A stretch of DNA of 64,000 nt from Dactylosporangium sucinum (lineage in GTDB: Bacteria; Actinomycetota; Actinomycetes; Mycobacteriales; Micromonosporaceae): assembly GCF_014647515.1 (NCBI RefSeq), contig NZ_BMPI01000006.1, forward strand, positions 161,371-225,370, given 5' to 3'. Position 1 is the stretch's first letter, and each line of letters begins with the position of its first letter. Under the pieces are notes generated by a model. It was not told the DNA's origin and ran no database searches. It worked only from the letters and a program-made list of their open reading frames with translations. Below, in pieces: positions 7,497 to 15,986 of the stretch. A program made the translations under genes and the position numbers.

Positions 7497-7973
7497 CTAG
7501 AGCGACTGGTTCAGCCTCCTGAAAGCTTCGCCATACCCGGCGCGGTCCAGCCGGTCCAGGCTGGCCGCGTTGGCCCGCAGCGCCCGGAACAGACCCTTGC
7601 GCACCCGGTTGAACACGAAGACGTTGGCCGACTCGAACAGCGTCACCTCGGCGCCCGCATACGTGGCGCGCAGTGACCACATGATCGGCGTGAACACCCG
7701 TAGCGCGCGGCCCGCCATCGGCGGCACCGCGATCACCACGGCGGTCACGACGTAGGCGCCCGGCCCCCCGACCAGCGCCCAACCGGCCGTCGCACCCGCG
7801 ACGACCAGCACCCCGACGGCCAGCCACACGGGCATGGCCGGACGGATCTCGTTGTGCTCGACGTGGACATCCTCCAGACCCTCCAGGTCGTAGACCTGGG
7901 GGGCCGGTTTCCACACGGCGAAGACGTCGTCGCTGATGACGACGTCGTGGCCCTGGTAGAAGACGGTTGGCAT
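7497..7973 (-). CDS. DUF6232 family protein with two membrane segments
   Basis: 158 aa starting MPTVFYQGHDVVISDDVFAVW, with GAGGGGGG just upstream of ATG 7973. A PH-like front half is followed by two predicted transmembrane helices (about 53-70 and 75-95) and a cytoplasmic tail with EVTLFESANVFVFNRVRKGLFRAL. The tail motif (L-F-x-x-x-N-x-x-x-F-x-x-V-R-x-x-L-x-R-A-L) is also present in the short paralogue at 5284-5559. The role is unknown. An upstream in-frame start would extend through the operator-like element at 8033-8050 and is rejected. Confidence 0.85.
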   Translation of the reverse strand: MPTVFYQGHDVVISDDVFAVWKPAPQVYDLEGLEDVHVEHNEIRPAMPVWLAVGVLVVAGATAGWALVGGPGAYVVTAVVIAVPPMAGRALRVFTPIMWSLRATYAGAEVTLFESANVFVFNRVRKGLFRALRANAASLDRLDRAGYGEAFRRLNQSL

Positions 7974-8032
7974 CGATCCCCCCTCAGCCCCGTCACCAGT
8001 ATGAGTTAGCCGCGTCACAGATCGCCAGACCA

Positions 8033-8050
8033 CAAGCTGCCATATCGCAA
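8033..8050 (-). promoter_or_regulatory. Operator-like element, copy C
   Basis: Minus-strand TTGCGATATGGCAGCTTG, 60 bp upstream of the second DUF6232 start. It is identical to the element at 5066-5083 in 15 of 18 positions. Confidence 0.5.
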
Positions 8051-8144
8051 CCTGGTGTACGCCAACCCGCCGTGCAACCCCCTGCACGCTGAGCGACATC
8101 CCCTGGTCAACGACACCATGCCGGCCGTCGTCCGGGCAACCGCG

Positions 8145-9218
8145 TTAATGGGTAGGCGGCGACCTGCGGTACGACACGGGCGTCTCGGACATCGTGATCG
8201 GCGAGGCGACCGAGCGCCGGCCGTCGAGCTCGACGACGGGGGCCAGGCCCAGCCGCTCGGCCAGCGCGATCGCCTCGGCGATCGAGTTCACCGGCCCGCA
8301 GGGCACCCCGGCGGCGGTGAGCGCGCCGACCCAGTGCGCGACCGGCTCGCCGGCGAAGACCGCGCCCAGGGCGCCGGCCAGCGCGTCCCGGTGCGCGACC
8401 CGGGCGGCGTTGGTCGCGAACCGCGGGTCGCCGGCGAGATCGAGACCGAGGGCCGCGCACAGCCGGGCGAACTGGCCGTCGTTGCCGACCGCGACCGCCA
8501 ACGGGCCGTCGGACGCGTCGAACGCCTCGTACGGCGCGATGCTCGGGTGCCGGTTGCCCATTCGCGCCGGCGCCGCGCCCGCGTTGAGCACGGCCGAGGC
8601 CTGGTTCACCAGCCCGGCCAGCAGGCTGCTCAGCAGGTTGACCTCGACCCGCTGCCCGCGCCCGGTGCGTTCCCGCACGTACAGCGCCGCGAGGATGCCG
8701 GACGTGAGCTGCTGGCCGGCGAGCACGTCCACCAGCGCCACCCCGGCCTTGGTCGGCGGGCCGCCGGGATCGCCGGTGATCGACATCAGCCCGCCGACGG
8801 CCTGGATGAGGAAGTCGTACCCCGGAGCCGGCTGCCCCCGCCCGAACCCGGTGACGCTCGCGTAGACGAGCCGCGGGTTGCCGATCTGCTCGTAGCCGAG
8901 CCCGAAGCGCTCCATCGTGCCCGGCGCGAAGTTCTCCACCAGCACGTCGGCCCGCCGGGCCAGGTCGAGCGCGGCCTCCCGGCCGGCGGGCGACGCGAGG
9001 TCGAGCGTCAGCCCCCGCTTGTTGCGGTTGACCGACAGGAAGTACGTCGACTCCCCGGTGGGTGCATACGGCGGGCCCCACGTGCGCGTATCGTCGCCCG
9101 GCCCGGGCCGCTCCACCTTGACCACGTCGGCGCCGAGGTCGCCGAGGGTCATGGTGGCCAGCGGCCCGGCCAGCACGCGCGAGAAGTCCGCGACGAGGAT
9201 GCCGTCGAGCGCGCCCAA
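8145..9218 (-). CDS. CaiB/BaiF-type (family III) CoA transferase
   Basis: 357 aa, close to the usual ~400. Family III enzymes move CoA between carboxylic acids. Visible are the N-terminal VADFSRVLAGPLATMTLGDLG in family-typical form (two adjacent blocks), VKVERPGPGDDTRTWGPP, NRNKRGLTLDL, and LVENFAPG. The catalytic aspartate is D164 in VALVDVLAGQ. The start is TTG at 9218, 5 bp after the stop of the DUF885 gene, so the two genes form an operon. The substrate cannot be told from sequence. Confidence 0.9.
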   Translation of the reverse strand: MGALDGILVADFSRVLAGPLATMTLGDLGADVVKVERPGPGDDTRTWGPPYAPTGESTYFLSVNRNKRGLTLDLASPAGREAALDLARRADVLVENFAPGTMERFGLGYEQIGNPRLVYASVTGFGRGQPAPGYDFLIQAVGGLMSITGDPGGPPTKAGVALVDVLAGQQLTSGILAALYVRERTGRGQRVEVNLLSSLLAGLVNQASAVLNAGAAPARMGNRHPSIAPYEAFDASDGPLAVAVGNDGQFARLCAALGLDLAGDPRFATNAARVAHRDALAGALGAVFAGEPVAHWVGALTAAGVPCGPVNSIAEAIALAERLGLAPVVELDGRRSVASPITMSETPVSYRRSPPTH

Positions 9219-9223
9219 CTTCG

Positions 9224-10894
9224 TCAGAGCCGGGCCAGCGCGGCCCGCAGCGGGTCGAGCCCGAGCGAGCCGAGGTTGAGCGCGTCGCGGTGGAAGGCCT
9301 TCAGGTCGAACGCCGATCCCTTGCGCGCGCGGGCCTCGTCGCGGGCGGCGAGCCAGGCCCGCTCACCGAGCTTGTAGGACGGCGCCTGGCCCGGCCAGCC
9401 GAGATACCGGTTCAGCTCGAACCGCAGGCTCTTCTCCTCGACCCGGCAGTGGGCGCGCAGGAACTCCCAGCCCAGCTCGGGGGTCCATCGCTCGCCCGGC
9501 GCGAAGCCGAACGGGTTGTCGCGGGGGATCTCCAGCTCCAGGTGCATGCCGATGTCGACGATCACGCGGGTCGCGCGGAACGCCTGCCCGTCGAGCATGC
9601 CGAGCTTGTCGCCCGGATCGGCGAGGTAGCCCAGCTCGTCCATCAGCCGCTCGGCGTAGAGCGCCCAGCCCTCGCCGTGGCCGGAGGACCAGGCCAGGAT
9701 GCGCCGCCAGCGGTTCAGCAGCTCGGCCCGCACGTAGGTCTGGCCGATCTGCAGGTGGTGGCCGGGGACGCCCTCGTGGTACACCGTCGTGACCTCGCGC
9801 CAGGTCGAGAAGCTGTCCACGCCCTGGGGCACCGCCCACCACATGCGGCCCGGGCGGGAGAAGTCCTCGCTGGGGCCGGTGTAGTAGATGCCGCCGTCGG
9901 ACGTCGGGGCCAGCATGCACTCGATCGGCTGGACCTGCGCGGGGATGTCGAAGTGCCGGCCGTTGAGCTCCTGGACGGTGGCGTCGGCGAGCTGCTGCAT
10001 CCAGTCGCGGAACGCCTCCTTGCCCTGGATCGTGCGGGCCGGGTCGGCGTCGAGCGCGGCGACCGCCTCGTCGATCGTGCCGCCGGGCACGATCTTGTCG
10101 GCGACCTGGCGCATCTCGCTCTCCAGCCGGGCCAGCTCCTCGAAGCCCCAGGCGTAGGCCTCGTCGAGGTCGACGGTCGCGCCGAGGAAGTAGCGGGACG
10201 CCAGCTGGTAGCGCTCGCGGCCGGCGGCCTCCTTCGGGCGGCCGAGCGGGGCCAGCTCGCGGCGCAGGAACTCGCCGGTCTCCACGGTCGCCGCGCGGGC
10301 GGCCTCGGCGTTGCGGGCCAGCTCCGCGGCGAGCCCCGGGGTGCCGCCGCCGACGCGGGCGGCCAGGTCGGGGTAGAAGTTGTCGCCGTCGGTGGCGGCC
10401 CAGACCTCGCACTGCTTGGCGACCTCGATGATCTGCTTCGCGGGCGCCACCCGGCCCTGCCGCGCCTCGGTCAGCAGCGTCTCGCACCACTCGGCGAGCG
10501 CCTTCGGCACGGCGGCGAGCCGGGCCGAGATGTTCGCGGCGGCCTGCTCGCCCTCGGTGGGCATGAGATCGAACGAGCTGCGCACCCCGTGCAGGGCGCT
10601 GGAGATCACGTTGACGTCGCTCGTGATGTCGCCCGCCTCATACCGCTCCAGGGCTAATCCGAGGCGCTCCTGCATGGCCTCCTTGGCCACGCGCTCGGAC
10701 TCGTCGGCGGGCGTCTCGGCGTCGAGCGCGGCGAGGGTGCGCCGGTCGAGGTCGGCGAGGGCGGCGAAGCCGTCGGGTGACAGGTCGGTCAGCTGGTCGT
10801 CGTATCCGGCCACTCCGACGAAGGTCGCCCCGATCGGGTCAAGGGGCGCCCACTGCTCGACATACCGGTTGGCGATGTCATCGATAGATCCCAC
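9224..10894 (-). CDS. DUF885 family protein (putative metal-dependent peptidase-like)
   Basis: 556 aa with a GTG start. The DUF885 hallmark TVYHEGVPGHHLQIGQ holds an HExxxGHH-like metal site, and GWALYAERLMDELGY supplies the downstream glutamate region. The family is related to gluzincin-type carboxypeptidases, but most members have no assigned substrate. No signal peptide is visible, so it is likely cytoplasmic. First gene of a two-gene operon with the CoA transferase; divergent from the EamA transporter across 133 bp. Confidence 0.88.
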   Translation of the reverse strand: MGSIDDIANRYVEQWAPLDPIGATFVGVAGYDDQLTDLSPDGFAALADLDRRTLAALDAETPADESERVAKEAMQERLGLALERYEAGDITSDVNVISSALHGVRSSFDLMPTEGEQAAANISARLAAVPKALAEWCETLLTEARQGRVAPAKQIIEVAKQCEVWAATDGDNFYPDLAARVGGGTPGLAAELARNAEAARAATVETGEFLRRELAPLGRPKEAAGRERYQLASRYFLGATVDLDEAYAWGFEELARLESEMRQVADKIVPGGTIDEAVAALDADPARTIQGKEAFRDWMQQLADATVQELNGRHFDIPAQVQPIECMLAPTSDGGIYYTGPSEDFSRPGRMWWAVPQGVDSFSTWREVTTVYHEGVPGHHLQIGQTYVRAELLNRWRRILAWSSGHGEGWALYAERLMDELGYLADPGDKLGMLDGQAFRATRVIVDIGMHLELEIPRDNPFGFAPGERWTPELGWEFLRAHCRVEEKSLRFELNRYLGWPGQAPSYKLGERAWLAARDEARARKGSAFDLKAFHRDALNLGSLGLDPLRAALARL

Positions 10895-11027
10895 GCGCCG
10901 ACCCTACGCGAACCACCGCCCCCTCGTGGGTCCCGCGCAGGCCAATTCCGAACCTGTGGCTTGACCTGCACGTGGAGGTCCGAAATCCGCGCGACGGGCC
11001 GGCCGGCGGAGGAGCAGAGTAAGGCCC

Positions 11028-12035
11028 ATGACGAGTCCGGCCCCTGACGCCCCGATGCGCCGCTGGTTGCCCGCGTTCCTCGCGGTGGCCCTGATCTGGG
11101 GCACCAGCTTCATGTTCATCAAGGACGCGCTGACGGAGCTGGCGCCGGTGTACATCGCGGGGTACCGCATCGCGCTGGGCGCGCTCACGCTGCTGGCCTA
11201 CCTGGCGGTGCGCCGCCTGCCGCTGCCCCGCGGCGTCCGGCTGTGGACGCACCTCTTCGTGTTCGCACTGTTCGCGTGCACGATCCCGTTCACGCTGTTC
11301 GGCTACGCGGAGCAGCGGGTGCCCTCGGTGCTGGCCGGCATCTGGAACGGCACCGCCCCGCTGACCACGCTGCTGGTGACGCTGGTCGCGGTGCGCAGCG
11401 AGCGGCCGAGCCGCCGGCAGCTGACCGGCCTCCTCATCGGGTTCGTCGGCGTGCTCGTCGTGCTCGGCGTGTGGGAGGGCGTCGGGGGCAGCTCGGCGGT
11501 GGGCCAGCTGATGCTCTTCGGCGCGGTGCTCTGCTACGGCATCGCGTTCAACTACACCCGCTGGCTGATGAAGCACTTCGACGTCACGCCGCTGCAGCTG
11601 TCGGTCGGGCAGCTCATCATGTCGACCCTGCACCTGCTGATCGCCGCGCCCCTGATCGCGGGCGCCCCGCCGGCCCTCCTCGGCCACTCGCCGCGCGTCT
11701 ACCTGGCGGTCGTCGCCCTCGGCGTCTTCGGCACGGGCATCGCCTTCGCGCTGAATTTTCACGTGGTGCGTACCGCTGGAGTCACGACCGGCTCGATGGT
11801 CACCTACCTGCCACCGTTCGTGGCCGCGGTCGCCGGCACCGTCTTCCTCGGCGAGACGCTCACCTGGCACCAGCCCGTCGGCGGGCTCATCGTCCTCGCC
11901 GGCGTCGGCGCGTCGCAGGGCCTGTTCTCAGCCGTGCGACGCCGCCCACGCGAGGAGGTCAGCCGCCGGCAGCGTGTTGACGATGCGCTCCGGCGGGACC
12001 CCGCAGGCGACGGCGCGCGCACACCCGTTGGGTAG
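11028..12035 (+). CDS. EamA/DMT-family transporter
   Basis: 335 aa with ten predicted transmembrane helices in two EamA repeats. The first begins at LIWGTSFMFIKDAL (about 17-30) and the second at LFGAVLCYGIAFNYTR (about 163-178). DMT members export metabolites or amino acids; the substrate is unknown. After the last helix a charged tail (about 300-335, RRRPREEVSRRQR and beyond) is encoded entirely by sequence that is also the 3' end of the opposite PHP gene, so this tail is probably not conserved. Confidence 0.9.
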   Translation: MTSPAPDAPMRRWLPAFLAVALIWGTSFMFIKDALTELAPVYIAGYRIALGALTLLAYLAVRRLPLPRGVRLWTHLFVFALFACTIPFTLFGYAEQRVPSVLAGIWNGTAPLTTLLVTLVAVRSERPSRRQLTGLLIGFVGVLVVLGVWEGVGGSSAVGQLMLFGAVLCYGIAFNYTRWLMKHFDVTPLQLSVGQLIMSTLHLLIAAPLIAGAPPALLGHSPRVYLAVVALGVFGTGIAFALNFHVVRTAGVTTGSMVTYLPPFVAAVAGTVFLGETLTWHQPVGGLIVLAGVGASQGLFSAVRRRPREEVSRRQRVDDALRRDPAGDGARTPVG

Positions 12036-12971
12036 CCAGTCGAGCTGACCGGGCGCGTGCGCGTCGGTGTCGATCGAGAACCTGCAGCCGGTCTCCAGCG
12101 CGACCCGCAGCAGCCGCTTGGGCGGGTCGAGCCGCTCCGGCCGCGAGTTGATCTCGATGGCCTTGTCGTGCTCGACCGCCGCCGCGAAGACGGCCGCCGC
12201 GTCGAACCGGCTCTCGGGCCGGGTGCCCCGCCCGCCGGTGATGAGCCGGCCGGTGCAGTGCCCGAGGATGTCGAGGTGCGGATTGGCCAGCGCGGTGACC
12301 ATCCGGCGGGTCATCACCTCGGGCTCGTCCTTGAGGTTGCTGTGCACCGAGCCGACGACGACGTCGAGCCGGGCCAGCAGCTCGTCGGTCTGGTCGAGCG
12401 AGCCGTCGGCGAGGATGTCGACCTCGATGCCGGTCAGGATGCGGAACGACAGGCCCAGCCCGGCGAACCCCGCGTTGAGGTCGGCGACGACGCCGAGCTG
12501 CTCCTCCAGCCGCTCCGCGGACAGCCCGCGGGCCACGGTCAGGCGCGGCGAGTGGTCGGTGAGCACGAGGTACTCGTGGCCGAGGTCGACCGCCGCCAGC
12601 GCCATCTCGTCGATCGGCGACCCGCCGTCGGACCAGTCCGAGTGCGCGTGGCAGTCGCCGCGGAGCGCCTCGAGCAGCGACCTGGTCGCCTCGTCGAGGT
12701 CCTGGCCGGCGGTCGACTCGAGGCGGCGCAGGTACACCGGCTCCTCGCCGGCCAGCGACTCCACCACGCAGCGGGCGGTGACGTCGCCGACGCCGGCCAG
12801 CTCGGTCAGCGTGCCGGCCTTGGCGCGGGCCGCGAGCTCGCCGTCGGGCAGCTTGCCGAGCACGGTGGCGGCGCCCCGGAAGGCGCGGACGCGGTAGGTC
12901 TTCTCGTGGGCTCGCTCCAGCAGGTACGCGATGCGGCGCAGGTCGGCGAGCGGATCACGAGCGGTCGGCAT
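11928..12971 (-). CDS. PHP-domain protein with N-terminal helix-hairpin-helix (PolX-like)
   Basis: 347 aa. The front third (LADLRRIAYLLERAHEKTYR, then RAFRGAATVLG and LAGVGDVTA) matches the helical and HhH modules of PolX-type proteins. The rest is a PHP phosphoesterase domain with metal ligands in DCHAHSDWSDGG, LVLTDHSPRL, GIEVDIL, VGSVHS, LGHCTGR, INSRPERLD and SIDTDAHAPGQLDW. No polymerase palm is present, so a nuclease or phosphatase role in DNA repair or nucleotide metabolism is the inference. The 3' end overlaps the EamA gene by 108 bp. Confidence 0.9.
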   Translation of the reverse strand: MPTARDPLADLRRIAYLLERAHEKTYRVRAFRGAATVLGKLPDGELAARAKAGTLTELAGVGDVTARCVVESLAGEEPVYLRRLESTAGQDLDEATRSLLEALRGDCHAHSDWSDGGSPIDEMALAAVDLGHEYLVLTDHSPRLTVARGLSAERLEEQLGVVADLNAGFAGLGLSFRILTGIEVDILADGSLDQTDELLARLDVVVGSVHSNLKDEPEVMTRRMVTALANPHLDILGHCTGRLITGGRGTRPESRFDAAAVFAAAVEHDKAIEINSRPERLDPPKRLLRVALETGCRFSIDTDAHAPGQLDWLPNGCARAVACGVPPERIVNTLPAADLLAWAASHG

Positions 12972-12974
12972 GCG

Positions 12975-13472
12975 TCAGACGCTAGTGCTCCGCGAGCCGT
13001 TGTGCGCAATCACGGTGCGCGTGCGGGTCAGCGTGGCGAACGGATTGGCGAACTGCAGCACCAGCGCACCGAACTCGAAGCCCGGCTTGCAGGTGATCAT
13101 CAGCAGCTGGTCGCCGCGGCGCACGTCCCAGAAGGTGTCGCCGTGCACGCCGGCCGTGATGATGCCGTTGAGGTGCATGCCGTTGGCTTTCTGCGGCGCG
13201 TCCTTGGCCTTTGCCCTGGCCGCGCCCTTGGCGGTGTCCTTCGGCGGGAGAGCCGGCGCCTCGGAGCGTGGCACGATGCGGACCGAGCTGATCGCGGCCA
13301 CCGGCACCGCGATCCTGCCTCGGCGGGTCCACCAGCGATCGAGGCCCTGCGGCTCGATGAGCAGGGCGGTATCCGTGACGGTGAGTTGGAGATGGGTTGG
13401 AACCTTCATCAACGCGAGCAGTCCGGCCGCCATGAGGAAGGGGACCGTCGCGAGCGCCAATACGGTGCTCAT
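12975..13472 (-). CDS. Single-pass membrane protein with PH-like domain
   Basis: 165 aa starting MSTVLALATVPFLMAAG. One N-terminal transmembrane helix (about 3-22) is followed by a beta-rich domain (LQLTVTDTALLIEPQGLDRW, IAVPVAAISSVRIVPRS, DTFWDVRRGDQLLMITCKPG) resembling bacterial PH domains, with a Lys/Ala-rich insertion near the middle. It ends 3 bp before the PHP gene, so they are co-transcribed. ATG 13472 is preferred over a TTG 24 nt upstream. Function unknown. Confidence 0.8.
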   Translation of the reverse strand: MSTVLALATVPFLMAAGLLALMKVPTHLQLTVTDTALLIEPQGLDRWWTRRGRIAVPVAAISSVRIVPRSEAPALPPKDTAKGAARAKAKDAPQKANGMHLNGIITAGVHGDTFWDVRRGDQLLMITCKPGFEFGALVLQFANPFATLTRTRTVIAHNGSRSTSV

Positions 13473-13577
13473 GAATCCCGAATGTACGCTCGGCAACGTC
13501 GGACGTCGGCGCTTTCACAAAACCGAACGGACGAATCCCCGCGCCCGACCGGGCGGCCACGGCGAAACGGACCATTG

Positions 13578-14546
13578 ATGCACACCATTGACTGGATTGA
13601 CGACGCCGTCGTCATCGTCGACCAGACCCGGCTGCCCGCCGAAGCGGTCCACCTGCGGCTCACCACGGTGGAGGCGCTCGTCGACGCCATCCGGCGGCTC
13701 GCCGTCCGGGGCGCCCCGGCGCTCGGCGTGGCCGGCGCGCTGGGCGTCGCACTGGCGGTGCGGCAGCATTCCGACCCGGCGGAGTTGCACAAGGCGGTCC
13801 GGCTGGTGGCCGAGGCCCGGCCGACGGCGGTGAACCTGGCCCGCGGCGTCCACCGCGCGGCCGCCCACCTGCCGTCCTTCGACGCCGTGCTCGCGGCCGC
13901 ATTGCAGCTGCGGGACGAGGAGATCCTCAACTCGGCCGAGATGGCCCGGCGCGGCGCCGACCTGGTGCTCGAATTGTGCGGCCCGTCCCCGCGGCTGCTG
14001 ACGCACTGCAACACCGGCGGCCTGGCGACGGTCGTCGAGGGAACAGCGCTCGCGGTGGTCTTCGAGCTGCACCGCCGCGGCGCTTTGGCCGGCGTCATCG
14101 CGAGCGAGACCCGGCCGCTGCTGCAGGGCGCCCGGCTGACGACCTGGGAGCTGGCCCGGGCCGGCGTCCCGCACCGCCTGGCGGTCGACTCGGCCGGCCC
14201 GTTCCTGATGGCCCGCGGCGAGGTGGACGCGGTGATCCTGGGCGCCGACCGCATCTGCGCCAACGGCGACGTGGTGAACAAGGTGGGCAGCTACGCGCAC
14301 GCACTGGGCGCCCGCGCGGCCGGCATCCCGTTCATCTGCGTGGCCCCGGAGACGACGGTGGACGCGGACACGCCGAGCGGCGACAAGGTGGAGATCGAGG
14401 ACCGCGGCGCCGCCGAGGTGACCGGAACGACGGCTCCCCCGGGCACGGCGGCGGTGAACCCGGCCTTCGACGTGACCCCGGCCGCGCTGGTGACGGCCAT
14501 CGTGACCGACCGCCGCGTCTGGCGCCCCGCTCCACCACCGCGCTGA
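13578..14546 (+). CDS. mtnA: S-methyl-5-thioribose-1-phosphate isomerase
   Basis: 322 aa, the usual length. MtnA converts 5-methylthioribose-1-phosphate to the ribulose form in methionine salvage. The catalytic cysteine is C144 in LLTHCNTGGLAT and the catalytic aspartate is D224 in VILGADRICANGDVVNKVGS. AVRGAPALGVAGALG near residues 42-56 is also typical. The reading frame stays open far upstream, but ATG 13578 fits the family N-terminus (MHTIDWIDDAVVIVDQTRLP). No other salvage gene lies next to it. Confidence 0.95.
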   Translation: MHTIDWIDDAVVIVDQTRLPAEAVHLRLTTVEALVDAIRRLAVRGAPALGVAGALGVALAVRQHSDPAELHKAVRLVAEARPTAVNLARGVHRAAAHLPSFDAVLAAALQLRDEEILNSAEMARRGADLVLELCGPSPRLLTHCNTGGLATVVEGTALAVVFELHRRGALAGVIASETRPLLQGARLTTWELARAGVPHRLAVDSAGPFLMARGEVDAVILGADRICANGDVVNKVGSYAHALGARAAGIPFICVAPETTVDADTPSGDKVEIEDRGAAEVTGTTAPPGTAAVNPAFDVTPAALVTAIVTDRRVWRPAPPPR

Positions 14547-14629
14547 CTCTTGGTTCGCCACTGCGACCGACCGTGCTGAGGCACGGCGCGGCGGCCGCCG
14601 AGGCGTGGGCCGTGGGGCTGGCCGTTGAC

Positions 14630-14691
14630 AGACGTTGGTCTATCTACCCTCGGATTTGGTGATCGACATGAGGGTTAATCGACCAACGTCT
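14630..14691. repeat. Long inverted repeat between mtnA and tyrA
   Basis: Perfect 11-bp outer arms (AGACGTTGGTC / GACCAACGTCT) with an inner ACCCTC/GAGGGT pair, flanked by GTTGAC on the left and GTTAAC on the right. It could be a bidirectional terminator, a protein-binding site, or a remnant of a small palindromic element. Confidence 0.55.
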
Positions 14692-14699
14692 AAGCGTTA

Positions 14700-14866
14700 A
14701 CACGGTGCGGGCGCGGTGCGGGCAGGGCGCGGTGCGGCGCGGCGCGCGGTGCGGCGCGGCGCGCGGTGCGGGCGGGGCGCGGTGCGGGCGGGGCACGGCA
14801 CGGCGCGGTGCGGCGCGGCGCAGGGCGCGGTGCGGGCGGGGCGCGCGGCGCGCGGCGCGGTGCGGG
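14700..14866. repeat. GC-only low-complexity tract
   Basis: About 165 bp built almost only from G and C in irregular units related to GCGGTGCGGGC and GCGCGGCG. It abuts the tyrA stop codon. Units vary, so it is a degenerate simple repeat rather than a clean tandem array. Confidence 0.75.
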
Positions 14867-15871
14867 TCAGGCCGGGCGGACGGCGCGGACGGTCCGGCGG
14901 TCGTCCGAAACCGACTCGATCCAGCCGCCCACGCGCCCCAGCCGCAGCAGCACATCGGCGCGAGCCGGAAGGTCGGCCGTCTCGCCGGGCGTCGGGGGCC
15001 AGGCCAGCCGGGCGGTGTGGCCCGGGGTCAGCCACGGCGCCAGGGCGCCGATCGGGTCGGCCCCGTCCAGGATCGCGCGGGCGGCATTGAGGTCGGCGAT
15101 GACGGCGTCGAGCGACGCCAGTACCGCGGAGGCATTCCCGCCGCACATCGCGGCGGTCAGCTCGGGGCGGGCCGCCGCCACCCGCGTGCCGTCGCGGAAC
15201 GAGCCCGCGCCCAGCGTCGCCGCCAGCGGGTCGCTCGCGACCCGGGCGGCCACCGCGGCGGCGACCAGGTGGGGGACGTGGGAGATGGACGCCACCGCGT
15301 GGTCGTGCTCGTCGGCCGTGGCCGGCACCACGCGGGCGCCCAGCGCCGTGACCAGCGCGGCCAGGTCCATCCAGTCCCGCACGTGCGCGCCGTCCTCGGC
15401 CAGGCACAGCACCCAGGCGCAGCCCTCGAACAGCCGCGGGTCGGCGGCGGTGAAGCCCGACGTCTCCCGGCCGGCCATCGGGTGGCCGCCGATGAACGTC
15501 GCCAGCGCCTGGCCGCCCGTGCGCAGGCGGTCGGCCGCGAGGTCGCGGACCGGGCCCTTCACCGACGTCACGTCCGTGACCACGCCGACGTACGACAACG
15601 ATGCCAGCTCGTCGAACACCGCCTCGACCGCGGGCAGCGGCACGGCCACGACGACCAGCGAGGCGTCGCGGACGGCGTCGGCGACGGTGCCGGTCACGTG
15701 CCAGCGAGCGTTCGCGGGAGCCTGTGCGGCGGCGGTACGGGCGGTGGCGCGCGTCGCCGGATCGGCGTCGTACCCGTTGACGCGGTGGCCGTGCACCGCC
15801 AGCGCCCGCAGCACCGACCCGCCGATCAGCCCGAGGCCGATCACCGCCACGTTCAACGTCGCATCACGCAC
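14867..15871 (-). CDS. tyrA: Prephenate dehydrogenase
   Basis: 334 aa. It oxidatively decarboxylates prephenate to 4-hydroxyphenylpyruvate for tyrosine synthesis. A Rossmann motif [13 protein letters not shown] begins at residue 8. The active-site region is [13 protein letters not shown], and [15 protein letters not shown] follows. GTG 15871 (protein [12 protein letters not shown]) was chosen because it begins right before the Rossmann strand; the frame extends upstream, but this would overlap the divergent secreted-protein promoter. No ACT domain is evident. Confidence 0.93.
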   Translation of the reverse strand: MRDATLNVAVIGLGLIGGSVLRALAVHGHRVNGYDADPATRATARTAAAQAPANARWHVTGTVADAVRDASLVVVAVPLPAVEAVFDELASLSYVGVVTDVTSVKGPVRDLAADRLRTGGQALATFIGGHPMAGRETSGFTAADPRLFEGCAWVLCLAEDGAHVRDWMDLAALVTALGARVVPATADEHDHAVASISHVPHLVAAAVAARVASDPLAATLGAGSFRDGTRVAAARPELTAAMCGGNASAVLASLDAVIADLNAARAILDGADPIGALAPWLTPGHTARLAWPPTPGETADLPARADVLLRLGRVGGWIESVSDDRRTVRAVRPA

Positions 15872-15986
15872 TGCGGAACTCTCGCACACTCGCCGGTCAC
15901 CCGTTCGGCTCGGGACACCCCACCGAACGCCCGGTCCATCCCGTTCATGGCGATTTGGACCGTTACGAGCAGTTACCGTGAGCGCC

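Larger units (their letters stand above)
14547..14866. other. Non-coding region with long hairpin and GC-only repeat tract
   Basis: No credible gene. AGACGTTGGTC (14630-14640) and GACCAACGTCT (14681-14691) form a perfect 11-bp inverted repeat enclosing ACCCTC/GAGGGT, in a locally AT-richer stretch. From about 14700 to 14866 the sequence consists of irregular reiterations of GGTGCGGGC, GCGCGGTGCG and GGCGCGGCG, ending at the tyrA stop codon. Confidence 0.7.

Noticed and set aside
8055..9377. 440-codon plus-strand frame over the CoA-transferase gene
   Set aside because: Antisense shadow of a clear family III CoA transferase with intact catalytic Asp.
12057..13577. 5' extension of the mtnA frame by ~500 codons
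   Set aside because: It is antisense to the PHP and PH-like genes, lacks domains, and MtnA has a normal N-terminus at 13578.
14700..14866. CRISPR-like or coding tandem repeat
   Set aside because: Units are irregular in length and sequence, no spacers of constant size, and translations in all frames are Arg/Ala/Gly/Pro only.
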